Shown piece by piece: positions 8,107 through 13,719 of a stretch of DNA of 20,598 nt. Numbering within the stretch: position 1 is the stretch's first letter; the number at the start of each line of letters is the position of its first letter. Where the stretch lies: assembly GCA_036733965.1 (NCBI GenBank), contig DAIMZL010000058.1, positions 1 through 20,598 of the forward strand. The letters are read 5' to 3'. The notes below the pieces were generated by a model that saw only the letters and a program-made list of their open reading frames with translations, was not told the DNA's origin and made no database searches. The stretch comes from JAEXOD01 sp937930275 (lineage in GTDB: Bacteria; Bacteroidota; Ignavibacteria; Ignavibacteriales; Melioribacteraceae). A program made the translations under genes and the position numbers.

Positions 8107-8775
8107 TTAATTTCTATTATTTTTTGCTTGTCTGTTTTTTTCAATAGCATTGGCTATTGCCTCACAATTTTCGTAATGGTAATACATGTTTCTTGTTCCT
8201 GTTATTAAATTTCCGTCCGTAACAGGTAAAATATTTTCACCCATATAAATTGCACCGGCATTTTGGTACTGTGTTTTATAGTTTGAAACACCGGATATTT
8301 TTCTGCCCGCAAGTTTATTTGTTCCGCATAAAATTATTGGTGCTGAACAAGGTAAATAAAGAACAACGTTATTATCTAAGGCAGTTATTATCAAATTTAA
8401 TGCGGCAGAATCGGCTATTATATCCGAATAAGGATTTCCGTCTCTCCATGTACTTGTCATAACTACAACTGCATCATAATCTTTTACGTCTTTTATTTCT
8501 GATATAAGTGAATCAACAGTTAGTTCAGGTAAACCCATTCCTGTAGCCCAAGGACAAGAACTTATTTTTTTTGTAATCCCCGTTAGAACAGTTTTATATC
8601 CTAATGCATTAAAATCATCTAATAAAAGATTAAAATTTGCACCATAATTTTTTGCAATTACGGCTAATATTTTCACGTCTCCTTTGTTACCTCGTGTATT
8701 TTTATTACTCAAGCTAATAAATCCCACACCTATTACTATTGCAAGTACTAATATTAATCCAAATATTTTTTTCAT
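8107..8775 (-). CDS. Membrane-anchored DJ-1/PfpI-like protein
   Basis: A 222-residue protein with one N-terminal membrane segment (residues 4-22) and a DJ-1/PfpI (class I glutamine amidotransferase-like) domain from about 34. The segment VLYLPCSAPIILCGTNKLAGRKISG fits the family's nucleophile elbow (typically AAIChGPxxLxxAGLLxGRxxT), making Cys143 the likely nucleophile, though the residue after Cys is Ser, not His or Gly. LITGTRNMYYHYENCEAIANAI fits the family C-terminal helix. Family members include proteases, chaperones, glyoxalases and amidases, so the activity cannot be named. The ATG at 8775 has an AGGA eight bases upstream. It is the first gene of a four-gene operon divergent from a LytTR two-component system, with repeat operators between. 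Confidence 0.75.
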   Translation of the reverse strand: MKKIFGLILVLAIVIGVGFISLSNKNTRGNKGDVKILAVIAKNYGANFNLLLDDFNALGYKTVLTGITKKISSCPWATGMGLPELTVDSLISEIKDVKDYDAVVVMTSTWRDGNPYSDIIADSAALNLIITALDNNVVLYLPCSAPIILCGTNKLAGRKISGVSNYKTQYQNAGAIYMGENILPVTDGNLITGTRNMYYHYENCEAIANAIEKNRQAKNNRN

Positions 8776-8857
8776 CGCTTTTCCTACTTTTTATTGAAAA
8801 AGATAAATTAATGAGCTAAATTTATAAGCATTTTATTTAAGTCGAAAATCAAAATCT

Positions 8858-8886
8858 TTTAACGGTTTATTGCAACTTTTAGCGGT
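8858..8886 (-). promoter_or_regulatory. Candidate LytTR operator, minus-facing pair
   Basis: On the minus strand, ACCGTTAAA (8858-8866) and ACCGCTAAA (8878-8886) are direct repeats with a 20-base period. The first matches eight of nine positions of the known LytTR site consensus [TA][AC][CA]GTTN[AG][TC]. The pair ends 82 bases before the DJ-1-like start codon. The assignment to the neighbouring LytTR regulator is inferred. Confidence 0.5.
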
Positions 8887-8904
8887 AATCAAATAAATTA
8901 TGTT

Positions 8905-8933
8905 TCCGCTTAGCGAAAAAATTTACCGCTTAG
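8905..8933 (+). promoter_or_regulatory. Candidate LytTR operator, plus-facing pair
   Basis: TCCGCTTAG (8905-8913) and ACCGCTTAG (8925-8933) are direct repeats with a 20-base period. They sit inside a larger tandem duplication of a unit of about 20 bases (CCGCTTAGCG followed by A and T runs, 8906-8946). The half-site resembles that of the minus-facing pair. The pair ends 70 bases before the start of the first kinase gene, which suggests autoregulation. Confidence 0.5.
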
Positions 8934-9003
8934 CGAAAAAAATTTATTAGATAATTTTAATTTGTTATTTTAGCTGATAATTAAATTATGTAGTTTATTA
9001 CTA

Positions 9004-10053
9004 ATGACTTTAAAGTTTAATAAAATACTGACCTTTAAAAAATTACACTTTGCAGGTTGGTCTATATTTTTTTTGTATAAGTTTAACGTTGAGTTTAATT
9101 ACGTTAACAAAATAAGTTTTATCCTGTTTACTGATGTTTTTATCTATACAGTTTTTGGCGGCTTATTTTCTTATTTCTTATATAAAATCTATTCAAAAAT
9201 TAAACTATTAAATAAAAATTTACTTTACGTTATTTTTAATATATTTTTATTCTCAATTCTATTCTCCTTTTTGTGGATTTTAACATATTTTATAGTGGTT
9301 AGTATTGCACTAAACCCGCAAAATAAAAATTATTTAAACTTTAGTTTAATACTCGATTATTCTTTTTTCGAGTCTTTTACTTTAATAATGTATAGTATAT
9401 TATATTTTATTATTGCATTAACAATTAAATTTAACGAAGAAACAAATAGTGAAATTAAATTTAACGAGAAACTTGAAAATTTAAAGTTAGTAACCCTTCA
9501 AAATAAACTTAAACCTAATTTAATTAAAAAATCATTGGAGTTAATAAAAACTAACTTAGATATAAATCCAAAGTTATCCGAAAACCTTATTAATTCTTTA
9601 TCTGATTTATTGCGTGCAGTATTAAACAACCTTAAAAAAAACGTATTTTTAATAAAAAATGAAATTGAAATATTACAATCATATTTTGAATTGTATAAAG
9701 CCATATCGGAAAAACCTATATTCTTTTATTTCGATATTTCACATACCGGAAAAGAAAAAGTGATTAAACAAAAATCGTTATTTAATTGTGTTAGCAATAT
9801 TGTTGATTTACTTGAAGAAATTAATTATGCGTATAATAGTTTAACTTTAAAATTAAAGGAAAACGGAAATACTTTAGTAATTACTATTATAATAAATAAA
9901 TCTTTGTTAAATGCTAAAGAAGCGATTAATTATAATTTTGAAGATTTATTATTTGATAATAAAATTAACTTAAGTGATTTTAATAATAATATTGAAGAAA
10001 CAGATAAATTTATAAGACTTACATATAACCAAGAGTTAGTTGAAAATGAATAA
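9004..10053 (+). CDS. LytS-like membrane histidine kinase homologue lacking catalytic motifs (pseudokinase)
   Basis: A 349-residue protein with four hydrophobic segments in residues 13-145 and a cytoplasmic part like the His_kinase (LytS/YehU) family. In that family the phospho-acceptor box reads LxxQxxPHFLFN; here the aligned stretch is LQNKLKPNLIKKS, so the His is replaced by Asn172. The downstream family landmarks SLSDLLRAVL (198-207) and FLIKNEIEILQSYFELYK (215-232) remain, which fixes the alignment. The ATP-binding part lacks the N box (expected ENAIKHG, here FNCVSNIVDLLEEIN) and any GxGIGLxNxxxRL motif. It should therefore neither bind ATP normally nor autophosphorylate. It overlaps the next kinase gene by eight bases. 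A sensory or regulatory partner of that kinase is the likely role. Confidence 0.82.
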   Translation: MTLKFNKILTFKKLHFAGWSIFFLYKFNVEFNYVNKISFILFTDVFIYTVFGGLFSYFLYKIYSKIKLLNKNLLYVIFNIFLFSILFSFLWILTYFIVVSIALNPQNKNYLNFSLILDYSFFESFTLIMYSILYFIIALTIKFNEETNSEIKFNEKLENLKLVTLQNKLKPNLIKKSLELIKTNLDINPKLSENLINSLSDLLRAVLNNLKKNVFLIKNEIEILQSYFELYKAISEKPIFFYFDISHTGKEKVIKQKSLFNCVSNIVDLLEEINYAYNSLTLKLKENGNTLVITIIINKSLLNAKEAINYNFEDLLFDNKINLSDFNNNIEETDKFIRLTYNQELVENE

Positions 10054-10534
10054 CCTGATAAAAGAAAAATTCAATTTTTGGTTATTTCAGATTGCAGGTT
10101 GGCTAATTTATGCCGGTAGCAACTATTTATTGTTTTTTATAATTACAAAAACAAAAAACCAAACTAACGGCGGTTTTATAATTCGTATGCTTTTGGGNNN
10201 NNNNNNNNNNNNNNNNNNNNNNNNNNNNNNNNNNNNNNNNNNNNNNNNNNNNNNNNNNNNNNNNNNNNNNNNNNNNNNNNNNNNNNNNNNNNNNNNNCCT
10301 TTACAAATAAAAATATTCACTAAAAAAATGGGCGAAAACGGATTACTAATTGGGGTAGAAAATTCAGGTTATTTTATCGAAAATAAAAATAACGGAATCG
10401 GCTTAGAAAATATTAAATTAAGATTAAATAATGCATATCCAAATAATCATAAATTTACTATTTTAGAAGAAAACGGTTTTGTAAAAGTTGAAATTAATAT
10501 TTATAACTTAAAATTATTTTTAAATGAAAATTAA
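10046..10534 (+). CDS. LytS-like sensor histidine kinase, interrupted by assembly gap
   Basis: The visible ends are the N-terminal 50 residues (FQIAGWLIYAGSNYLLFFII, first membrane helix) and the C-terminal ATPase part with NNGIGLENIKLRL (the G box of LytS-type HATPase domains). The middle, including the remaining membrane helices and the PHFLFN phospho-acceptor box, lies in the 100-N gap. A typical kinase of this type is about 340-360 residues, so several hundred bases may be missing. The frame is open across the N run, which may be chance. The ATG at 10046 is preferred over a TTG at 10040. It overlaps the kinase homologue upstream and the response regulator downstream, so the three are translationally coupled. 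Confidence 0.85.
   Translation: MNNLIKEKFNFWLFQIAGWLIYAGSNYLLFFIITKTKNQTNGGFIIRMLLXXXXXXXXXXXXXXXXXXXXXXXXXXXXXXXXXXPLQIKIFTKKMGENGLLIGVENSGYFIENKNNGIGLENIKLRLNNAYPNNHKFTILEENGFVKVEINIYNLKLFLNEN
10198..10297. other. Scaffold gap (100 N) inside the second kinase gene
   Basis: Exactly 100 N, the usual placeholder for a gap of unknown size. The flanks do not share sequence. It removes the central part of the kinase. Confidence 0.97.
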
Positions 10535-11249
10535 ACAAAAAGCACTAATAGTTGATGATGAGCGATTGGCAAGGCTTGAACTTAAAAATTTGCTTTCTGA
10601 TTTTGAAGAAATTGAAATAGTTTCGGAAGCTGATTCGGTTAATAGTGCCGCCGAATTATTAAAAAAACAAGATATCAATATTATCTTTTTAGATATTCAA
10701 ATGCCCGGTAAATCAGGTTTTGAACTTTTAGAAGAAATAGATACAAGTGCAAAAATTGTTTTTGTTACGGCTTATGATGAATTTGCTGTAAAAGCTTTTG
10801 AAGTTAATGCATTAGATTACTTATTAAAACCAATTAACCCAAAAAGGTTAAAGGAAACAATAAACCGCATTACGGATACGAATTACGGTAAAAATAATAA
10901 ATCAGAAACTTTAGAATATAATGACAGACTTTTTATTCTTTTTAATAATAAATATAAATTTATTAAACTTAGCGAAATTTTATGTATTAGTTCGGCAGGT
11001 GATTATACAAAAATTACTTTAGTAAATAATATGTACGGATTAACAAATAAATCAATGAATGAATGGGAAAATAGGTTACCGGTTAATTATTTTTGCAGAA
11101 TACACAGAACGACAATAATTAATTTAGAGTATATGGATAAAATAGAAGAATGGTTTGAAGGTTCTTACCGAATATACCTTAAGGGAATTAATACCCCTTA
11201 TGAAATTAGCAGACGATATTTAGCAAAAATAAAAGATATAATGGGATAA
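10524..11249 (+). CDS. LytTR-family response regulator
   Basis: A 241-residue transcription regulator. The receiver domain (residues 5-120) has Asp11-Asp12, phosphorylation site Asp57 (FLDIQMP), Thr82 and Lys102 (YLLKP). A LytTR DNA-binding domain (about 138-241) follows, with FIKLSEILCI, CRIHRTTIINL and the C-terminal RRYLAKIKDIM. LytTR domains bind pairs of nine-base direct repeats one to two helical turns apart. Two such pairs lie in the region at 8858-8933 upstream of this operon. The gene overlaps the kinase upstream by 11 bases. The expected role is control of its own operon and of the divergent DJ-1/T9SS/permease operon; the second part is inferred from position and sites. Confidence 0.95.
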   Translation: MKIKQKALIVDDERLARLELKNLLSDFEEIEIVSEADSVNSAAELLKKQDINIIFLDIQMPGKSGFELLEEIDTSAKIVFVTAYDEFAVKAFEVNALDYLLKPINPKRLKETINRITDTNYGKNNKSETLEYNDRLFILFNNKYKFIKLSEILCISSAGDYTKITLVNNMYGLTNKSMNEWENRLPVNYFCRIHRTTIINLEYMDKIEEWFEGSYRIYLKGINTPYEISRRYLAKIKDIMG

Positions 11250-11252
11250 AAA

Positions 11253-11282
11253 AAGTCCCTAACTTTTAACAGTAAGGGACTT
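11253..11282. terminator. Bidirectional hairpin terminator
   Basis: Arms AAGTCCCT (11253-11260) and AGGGACTT (11275-11282) form an 8-bp stem, extended after one mismatch by AC/GT. On the minus strand a run of seven T follows, so it is a good intrinsic terminator for the FlgO-like lipoprotein gene ending at 11303. It also lies just behind the LytTR regulator gene on the plus strand, where the downstream T run is lacking. Confidence 0.75.
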
Positions 11283-11302
11283 AAAAAATAACTGTATCAA
11301 AC

Positions 11303-11962
11303 TTACTTTTGTAAAGGATAACCACTTGGGAAATAATTAAAATGATAATTTTCGTAATATTGCAAATACTCTGCAACTACTCTATCTTTATACGTTCCCG
11401 TCAAGTTTTCGGCGTAAACAATTTCACCCGTATCAACTTTTTGAATTCGGACATGTAATCTAATTACACCGTTTCTATCAATAAAACCGTCAGTAATATT
11501 TCTTCCGTAAACTAAGCCGCATTCTAAAACTCTATACGAAACCAAATAATCGGCAGCTTTTAAATGAGTTTTATACATTTTAACAAAAGTTTGTGCACTA
11601 TCGGTAGTTAAAATAGAATAACCGCTTTTATGATCGGTTGGGTGATTTTCACGTAACAAACGTTTTAGCATATCATTATCGCGCTCAAGCACTACAAACT
11701 GATTTTTTAACAATGATCTTACAAGCTGATCTTCAATTGTTGCAACAATAGGAGCATCAACCGTTTTATCGCTTTCTAACGAAACTAAAGCAATTGATTG
11801 CCCTTGTGGAATAGGGAATGTTTTTCCCAAATCCAGCTTATCGACCGTACGTTCAATAAACAATTGATTAGAATTTTCAAACTCAACCGGAGGAAGAGTT
11901 TTACATCCTACTGCAAAAATAGTTAATATTAGAAATAGTTTAATGTAAATATTTTTAATCAT
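11303..11962 (-). CDS. FlgO/CsgG-like lipoprotein
   Basis: A 219-residue predicted lipoprotein with a lipobox ending in Cys20 (TIFAVGC). The mature part has the fold pattern of FlgO/CsgG/LpoB-type domains: IALVSLES (57-64), then a long helix ATIEDQLVRSLLKNQFVVLERD, then a strand-rich region ending in RLHVRIQKVDTGEIVYAENL. In those families the domain acts as an outer-membrane or periplasmic assembly factor. The ATG at 11962 is preceded by a strong GGAGG at five bases' distance. It follows the SPOR-domain gene by 15 bases in the same operon. The exact family member (FlgO-like versus CsgG-like) is not certain, and no flagellar or curli gene is near. Confidence 0.75.
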   Translation of the reverse strand: MIKNIYIKLFLILTIFAVGCKTLPPVEFENSNQLFIERTVDKLDLGKTFPIPQGQSIALVSLESDKTVDAPIVATIEDQLVRSLLKNQFVVLERDNDMLKRLLRENHPTDHKSGYSILTTDSAQTFVKMYKTHLKAADYLVSYRVLECGLVYGRNITDGFIDRNGVIRLHVRIQKVDTGEIVYAENLTGTYKDRVVAEYLQYYENYHFNYFPSGYPLQK

Positions 11963-11977
11963 TTCGCCTCCGTCATT

Positions 11978-12288
11978 TTACTTTTTAAATAATTTTTTAT
12001 AACTTTTTAACGATTTTTCGGTTTCAGCAAGCGTATCAAAATTTCCTATTCTTACTCTGTACCAAGTTACTTTTTTTACTTTATATTCCGTTAAATATGC
12101 TTCAAAATTTTTACTTTTAATTTTTTTAACTTCGTTATCAGCCACTTTTTTGCTCTTAAAAGCNNNNNNNNNNNNNNNNNNNNNNNNNNNNNNNNNNNNN
12201 NNNNNNNNNNNNNNNNNNNNNNNNNNNNNNNNNNNNNNNNNNNNNNNNNNNNNNNNNNNNNNNCGATAATCAATAATCGCTTAATCAT
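11978..12288 (-). CDS. SPOR-domain protein, interrupted by assembly gap
   Basis: Both ends of this gene are visible around a 100-N gap. The start at 12288 gives MIKRLLII, the beginning of a signal sequence, with AGGA eight bases upstream. The 3' part, read from 12163 to the stop at 11978-11980, gives a SPOR C-terminus: KKVADNEVKKIKSKNFEAYL, then WYRVRIGNFDTLAETEKSL. This matches the repeat of SPOR domains, which bind denuded peptidoglycan at septa. The two ends are in different frames across the 100 N, as expected if the true gap length is unknown; it is not evidence of a real frameshift. The full gene is longer than shown. It is the first gene of an operon with the FlgO-like lipoprotein. Confidence 0.75.
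12164..12263. other. Scaffold gap (100 N) inside the SPOR-domain gene
   Basis: Exactly 100 N of unknown true length. It changes the apparent frame of the SPOR-domain gene. The flanks share no sequence. Confidence 0.97.
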
Positions 12289-12367
12289 TTATTCCTCAAA
12301 TGTTTTCATTTATAATTTTATTTAAAATATGGATTTTTTTTTAAAACAGCAAGATAATTTACTTCAA

Positions 12368-12387
12368 TTTGTGATATAGCTCACAAA
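12368..12387. promoter_or_regulatory. CRP/FNR-superfamily-type palindrome
   Basis: TTTGTGATATAGCTCACAAA is a perfect inverted repeat with a six-base centre, TTTGTGA-N6-TCACAAA. The core equals the classical CRP consensus TGTGA-N6-TCACA. It lies 79 bases upstream of the SPOR gene start and 130 bases upstream of the DUF3391-like gene start, in the divergent intergenic region 12289-12517. A CRP/FNR-family regulator is the natural reader; which one, and the direction of control, are unknown. Confidence 0.6.
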
Positions 12388-12517
12388 ATTTCGACTGTTT
12401 TTTAATACTTTTTAATTTTTTAACACATAATTTATAAATTTTTAATATTTTTTTTTGATATAATCAAATTAGATTATTAAATTGAAAAAGTTCTTTAAAT
12501 TTTTATGAGTAATTTTG

Positions 12518-12850
12518 ATGTTTAACCTTATTTCAATAACCGAATTGAAAGAAGGGATGGTTTTTTTGGCACCTATTATTAACAGATTTGGTCAAGTTCT
12601 TATATCTAAAAACACAAGATATGAGAAAAGACATTTCAACATTTTGAAAACTTGGGGAATATCTACCGTTGCCGCCGGATATGAACCCCTAAAAGACGAA
12701 ACAATTATTGACCCGTCAATAAGGCAACTCGCAAAAGAAAAACTTGATAGAAGACTATTATGGACCCCAAGCCTTGATATTGAGATTGACCTTTATAATA
12801 TGGCGTTGGAACAATCTATTACACAAATTTTGCACGATAAAGGTTTATAA
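12518..12850 (+). CDS. Small DUF3391-like protein (HD-GYP N-terminal-type domain, stand-alone)
   Basis: A 110-residue protein. Its first 60 residues match the pattern found before HD-GYP phosphodiesterase domains: ITELKEGMVFLAPIINRFGQVLISKNTRYEKRHF and LKTWGISTV, that is, LKEGMxLxxPI..GxxLLxxGTxLtxxhixxLkxxGI. No HD-GYP domain follows; the rest is a charged helical tail. The ATG at 12518 is chosen over an adjacent TTG. The stop codon directly abuts the ATG of the HDOD gene, so the two are probably made together, and the pair may form in two chains what other proteins hold in one. Function unknown. Confidence 0.65.
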   Translation: MFNLISITELKEGMVFLAPIINRFGQVLISKNTRYEKRHFNILKTWGISTVAAGYEPLKDETIIDPSIRQLAKEKLDRRLLWTPSLDIEIDLYNMALEQSITQILHDKGL

Positions 12851-13699
12851 ATGACAATTATTGAAAGAATCACTTCCGGATTAGACAAACTTCCTACTCT
12901 GCCTACTATCTATGCTTCGTTAAGCGAAGCACTTTCAGATAGTAAAACTAATATTGAAGACTTGGCTAAAATTATTTCTTCCGACCAAGCATCATCAATT
13001 AAAATATTAAGAGTTGTAAATTCTTCTTCTTTCGGTTTATCCGGACGTGTAGATACTATTTCCCGTGCTATTTTATACCTTGGTTTTAACGAAATTAATA
13101 ATATAGTTCTTGCTCTTTCAATCATAAACATGTTTGAAAAGAGAAAAATTTTACAAGATTTTAGACCTGTTGATTTTTGGGCACATTCTATTGCAGTCGG
13201 CAGTACTGCAAGGTTAATTGGAGAGACTTTAGGCGTTTCTAAATTAGAAAACTATTTTGTAGCGGGTATTTTACACGATATTGGCAAATTGTTGTTTTTT
13301 GACCAATTCCCTGCTGAATTTGAGGAAGCTTTAATATATAGCGAAAAAAATAAAGTCCCTATTTTGGAATCAGAAACAAAAATTTTAGGAATAGGACATG
13401 ATTTTGCAGGCGAGCTTTTAGCTACTCGTTGGAATCTTCCGGTTTCTTTAAGAAATGTAATAGCTAATCACCATTCCGGTTTTGTTAACAATAAGTTAGA
13501 CCCCCTTGTTATGTCGGTTCATTTAGCCGATGTTGTTGCCCGCTTTTTAGGTTTAGGATACCCCGGTGATGATTTAATTATTCAACCAAATCCCCAAATT
13601 TTTCAGAATTTCGACTTACCGAAAAACTTATTTACTAATTTACAACCACGATTAATGGATAGTTATAAAGAGACGATAGATTTGTTATTAGCCGATTAA
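12851..13699 (+). CDS. HDOD-domain signalling protein
   Basis: A 282-residue HDOD protein. The domain spans about residues 10-215: LPTLPTIYASLSEALSD, DQASSIKILRVVNSSSFGL, ISRAILYLGFNEINNIVLALS, then an HD-like core with AHSIAVGSTARLIGE (His112), AGILHDIGKLL (His142-Asp143) and VIANHHSGF. These residues keep the HD metal-site pattern better than many HDOD proteins do, but nucleotide hydrolysis should not be assumed. HDOD proteins usually act as signalling adaptors in two-component and c-di-GMP pathways. It starts on the base after the DUF3391-like gene and is followed 20 bases later by a histidine kinase, which supports a shared signalling role. Confidence 0.92.
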   Translation: MTIIERITSGLDKLPTLPTIYASLSEALSDSKTNIEDLAKIISSDQASSIKILRVVNSSSFGLSGRVDTISRAILYLGFNEINNIVLALSIINMFEKRKILQDFRPVDFWAHSIAVGSTARLIGETLGVSKLENYFVAGILHDIGKLLFFDQFPAEFEEALIYSEKNKVPILESETKILGIGHDFAGELLATRWNLPVSLRNVIANHHSGFVNNKLDPLVMSVHLADVVARFLGLGYPGDDLIIQPNPQIFQNFDLPKNLFTNLQPRLMDSYKETIDLLLAD

Positions 13700-13719
13700 T
13701 ATTTATTATTGCAGGATTT

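Larger units (their letters stand above)
8776..9003. promoter_or_regulatory. Divergent regulatory region between the DJ-1/T9SS/permease operon and the LytTR operon
   Basis: These 228 non-coding bases serve both operons. They contain two phased direct-repeat pairs, listed separately, and flanking AT-rich DNA. I see no convincing TAnnTTTG element on either side, which would suit promoters that depend on an activator. Confidence 0.6.

Noticed and set aside
8097..8150. Upstream start of the second T9SS protein
   Set aside because: It would put a charged 18-residue stretch before the signal peptide and overlap the previous gene, while the ATG at 8096 has a strong ribosome site.
8906..8946. Tandem CCGCTTAGCG repeats as a replication-type iteron array
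   Set aside because: There are only two copies, no replication gene is near, and the half-sites fit a LytTR operator better.
12091..12288. A 65-residue open frame across the N gap
   Set aside because: Only its first eight residues are real gene. Beyond the gap it reads the SPOR-domain gene in the wrong frame, as the SPOR motif appears only in the frame that stops at 11978.
11978..12288. A pseudogene frameshift in the SPOR-domain gene
   Set aside because: The frame change falls across a 100-N placeholder of unknown true length, so no real frameshift can be claimed.
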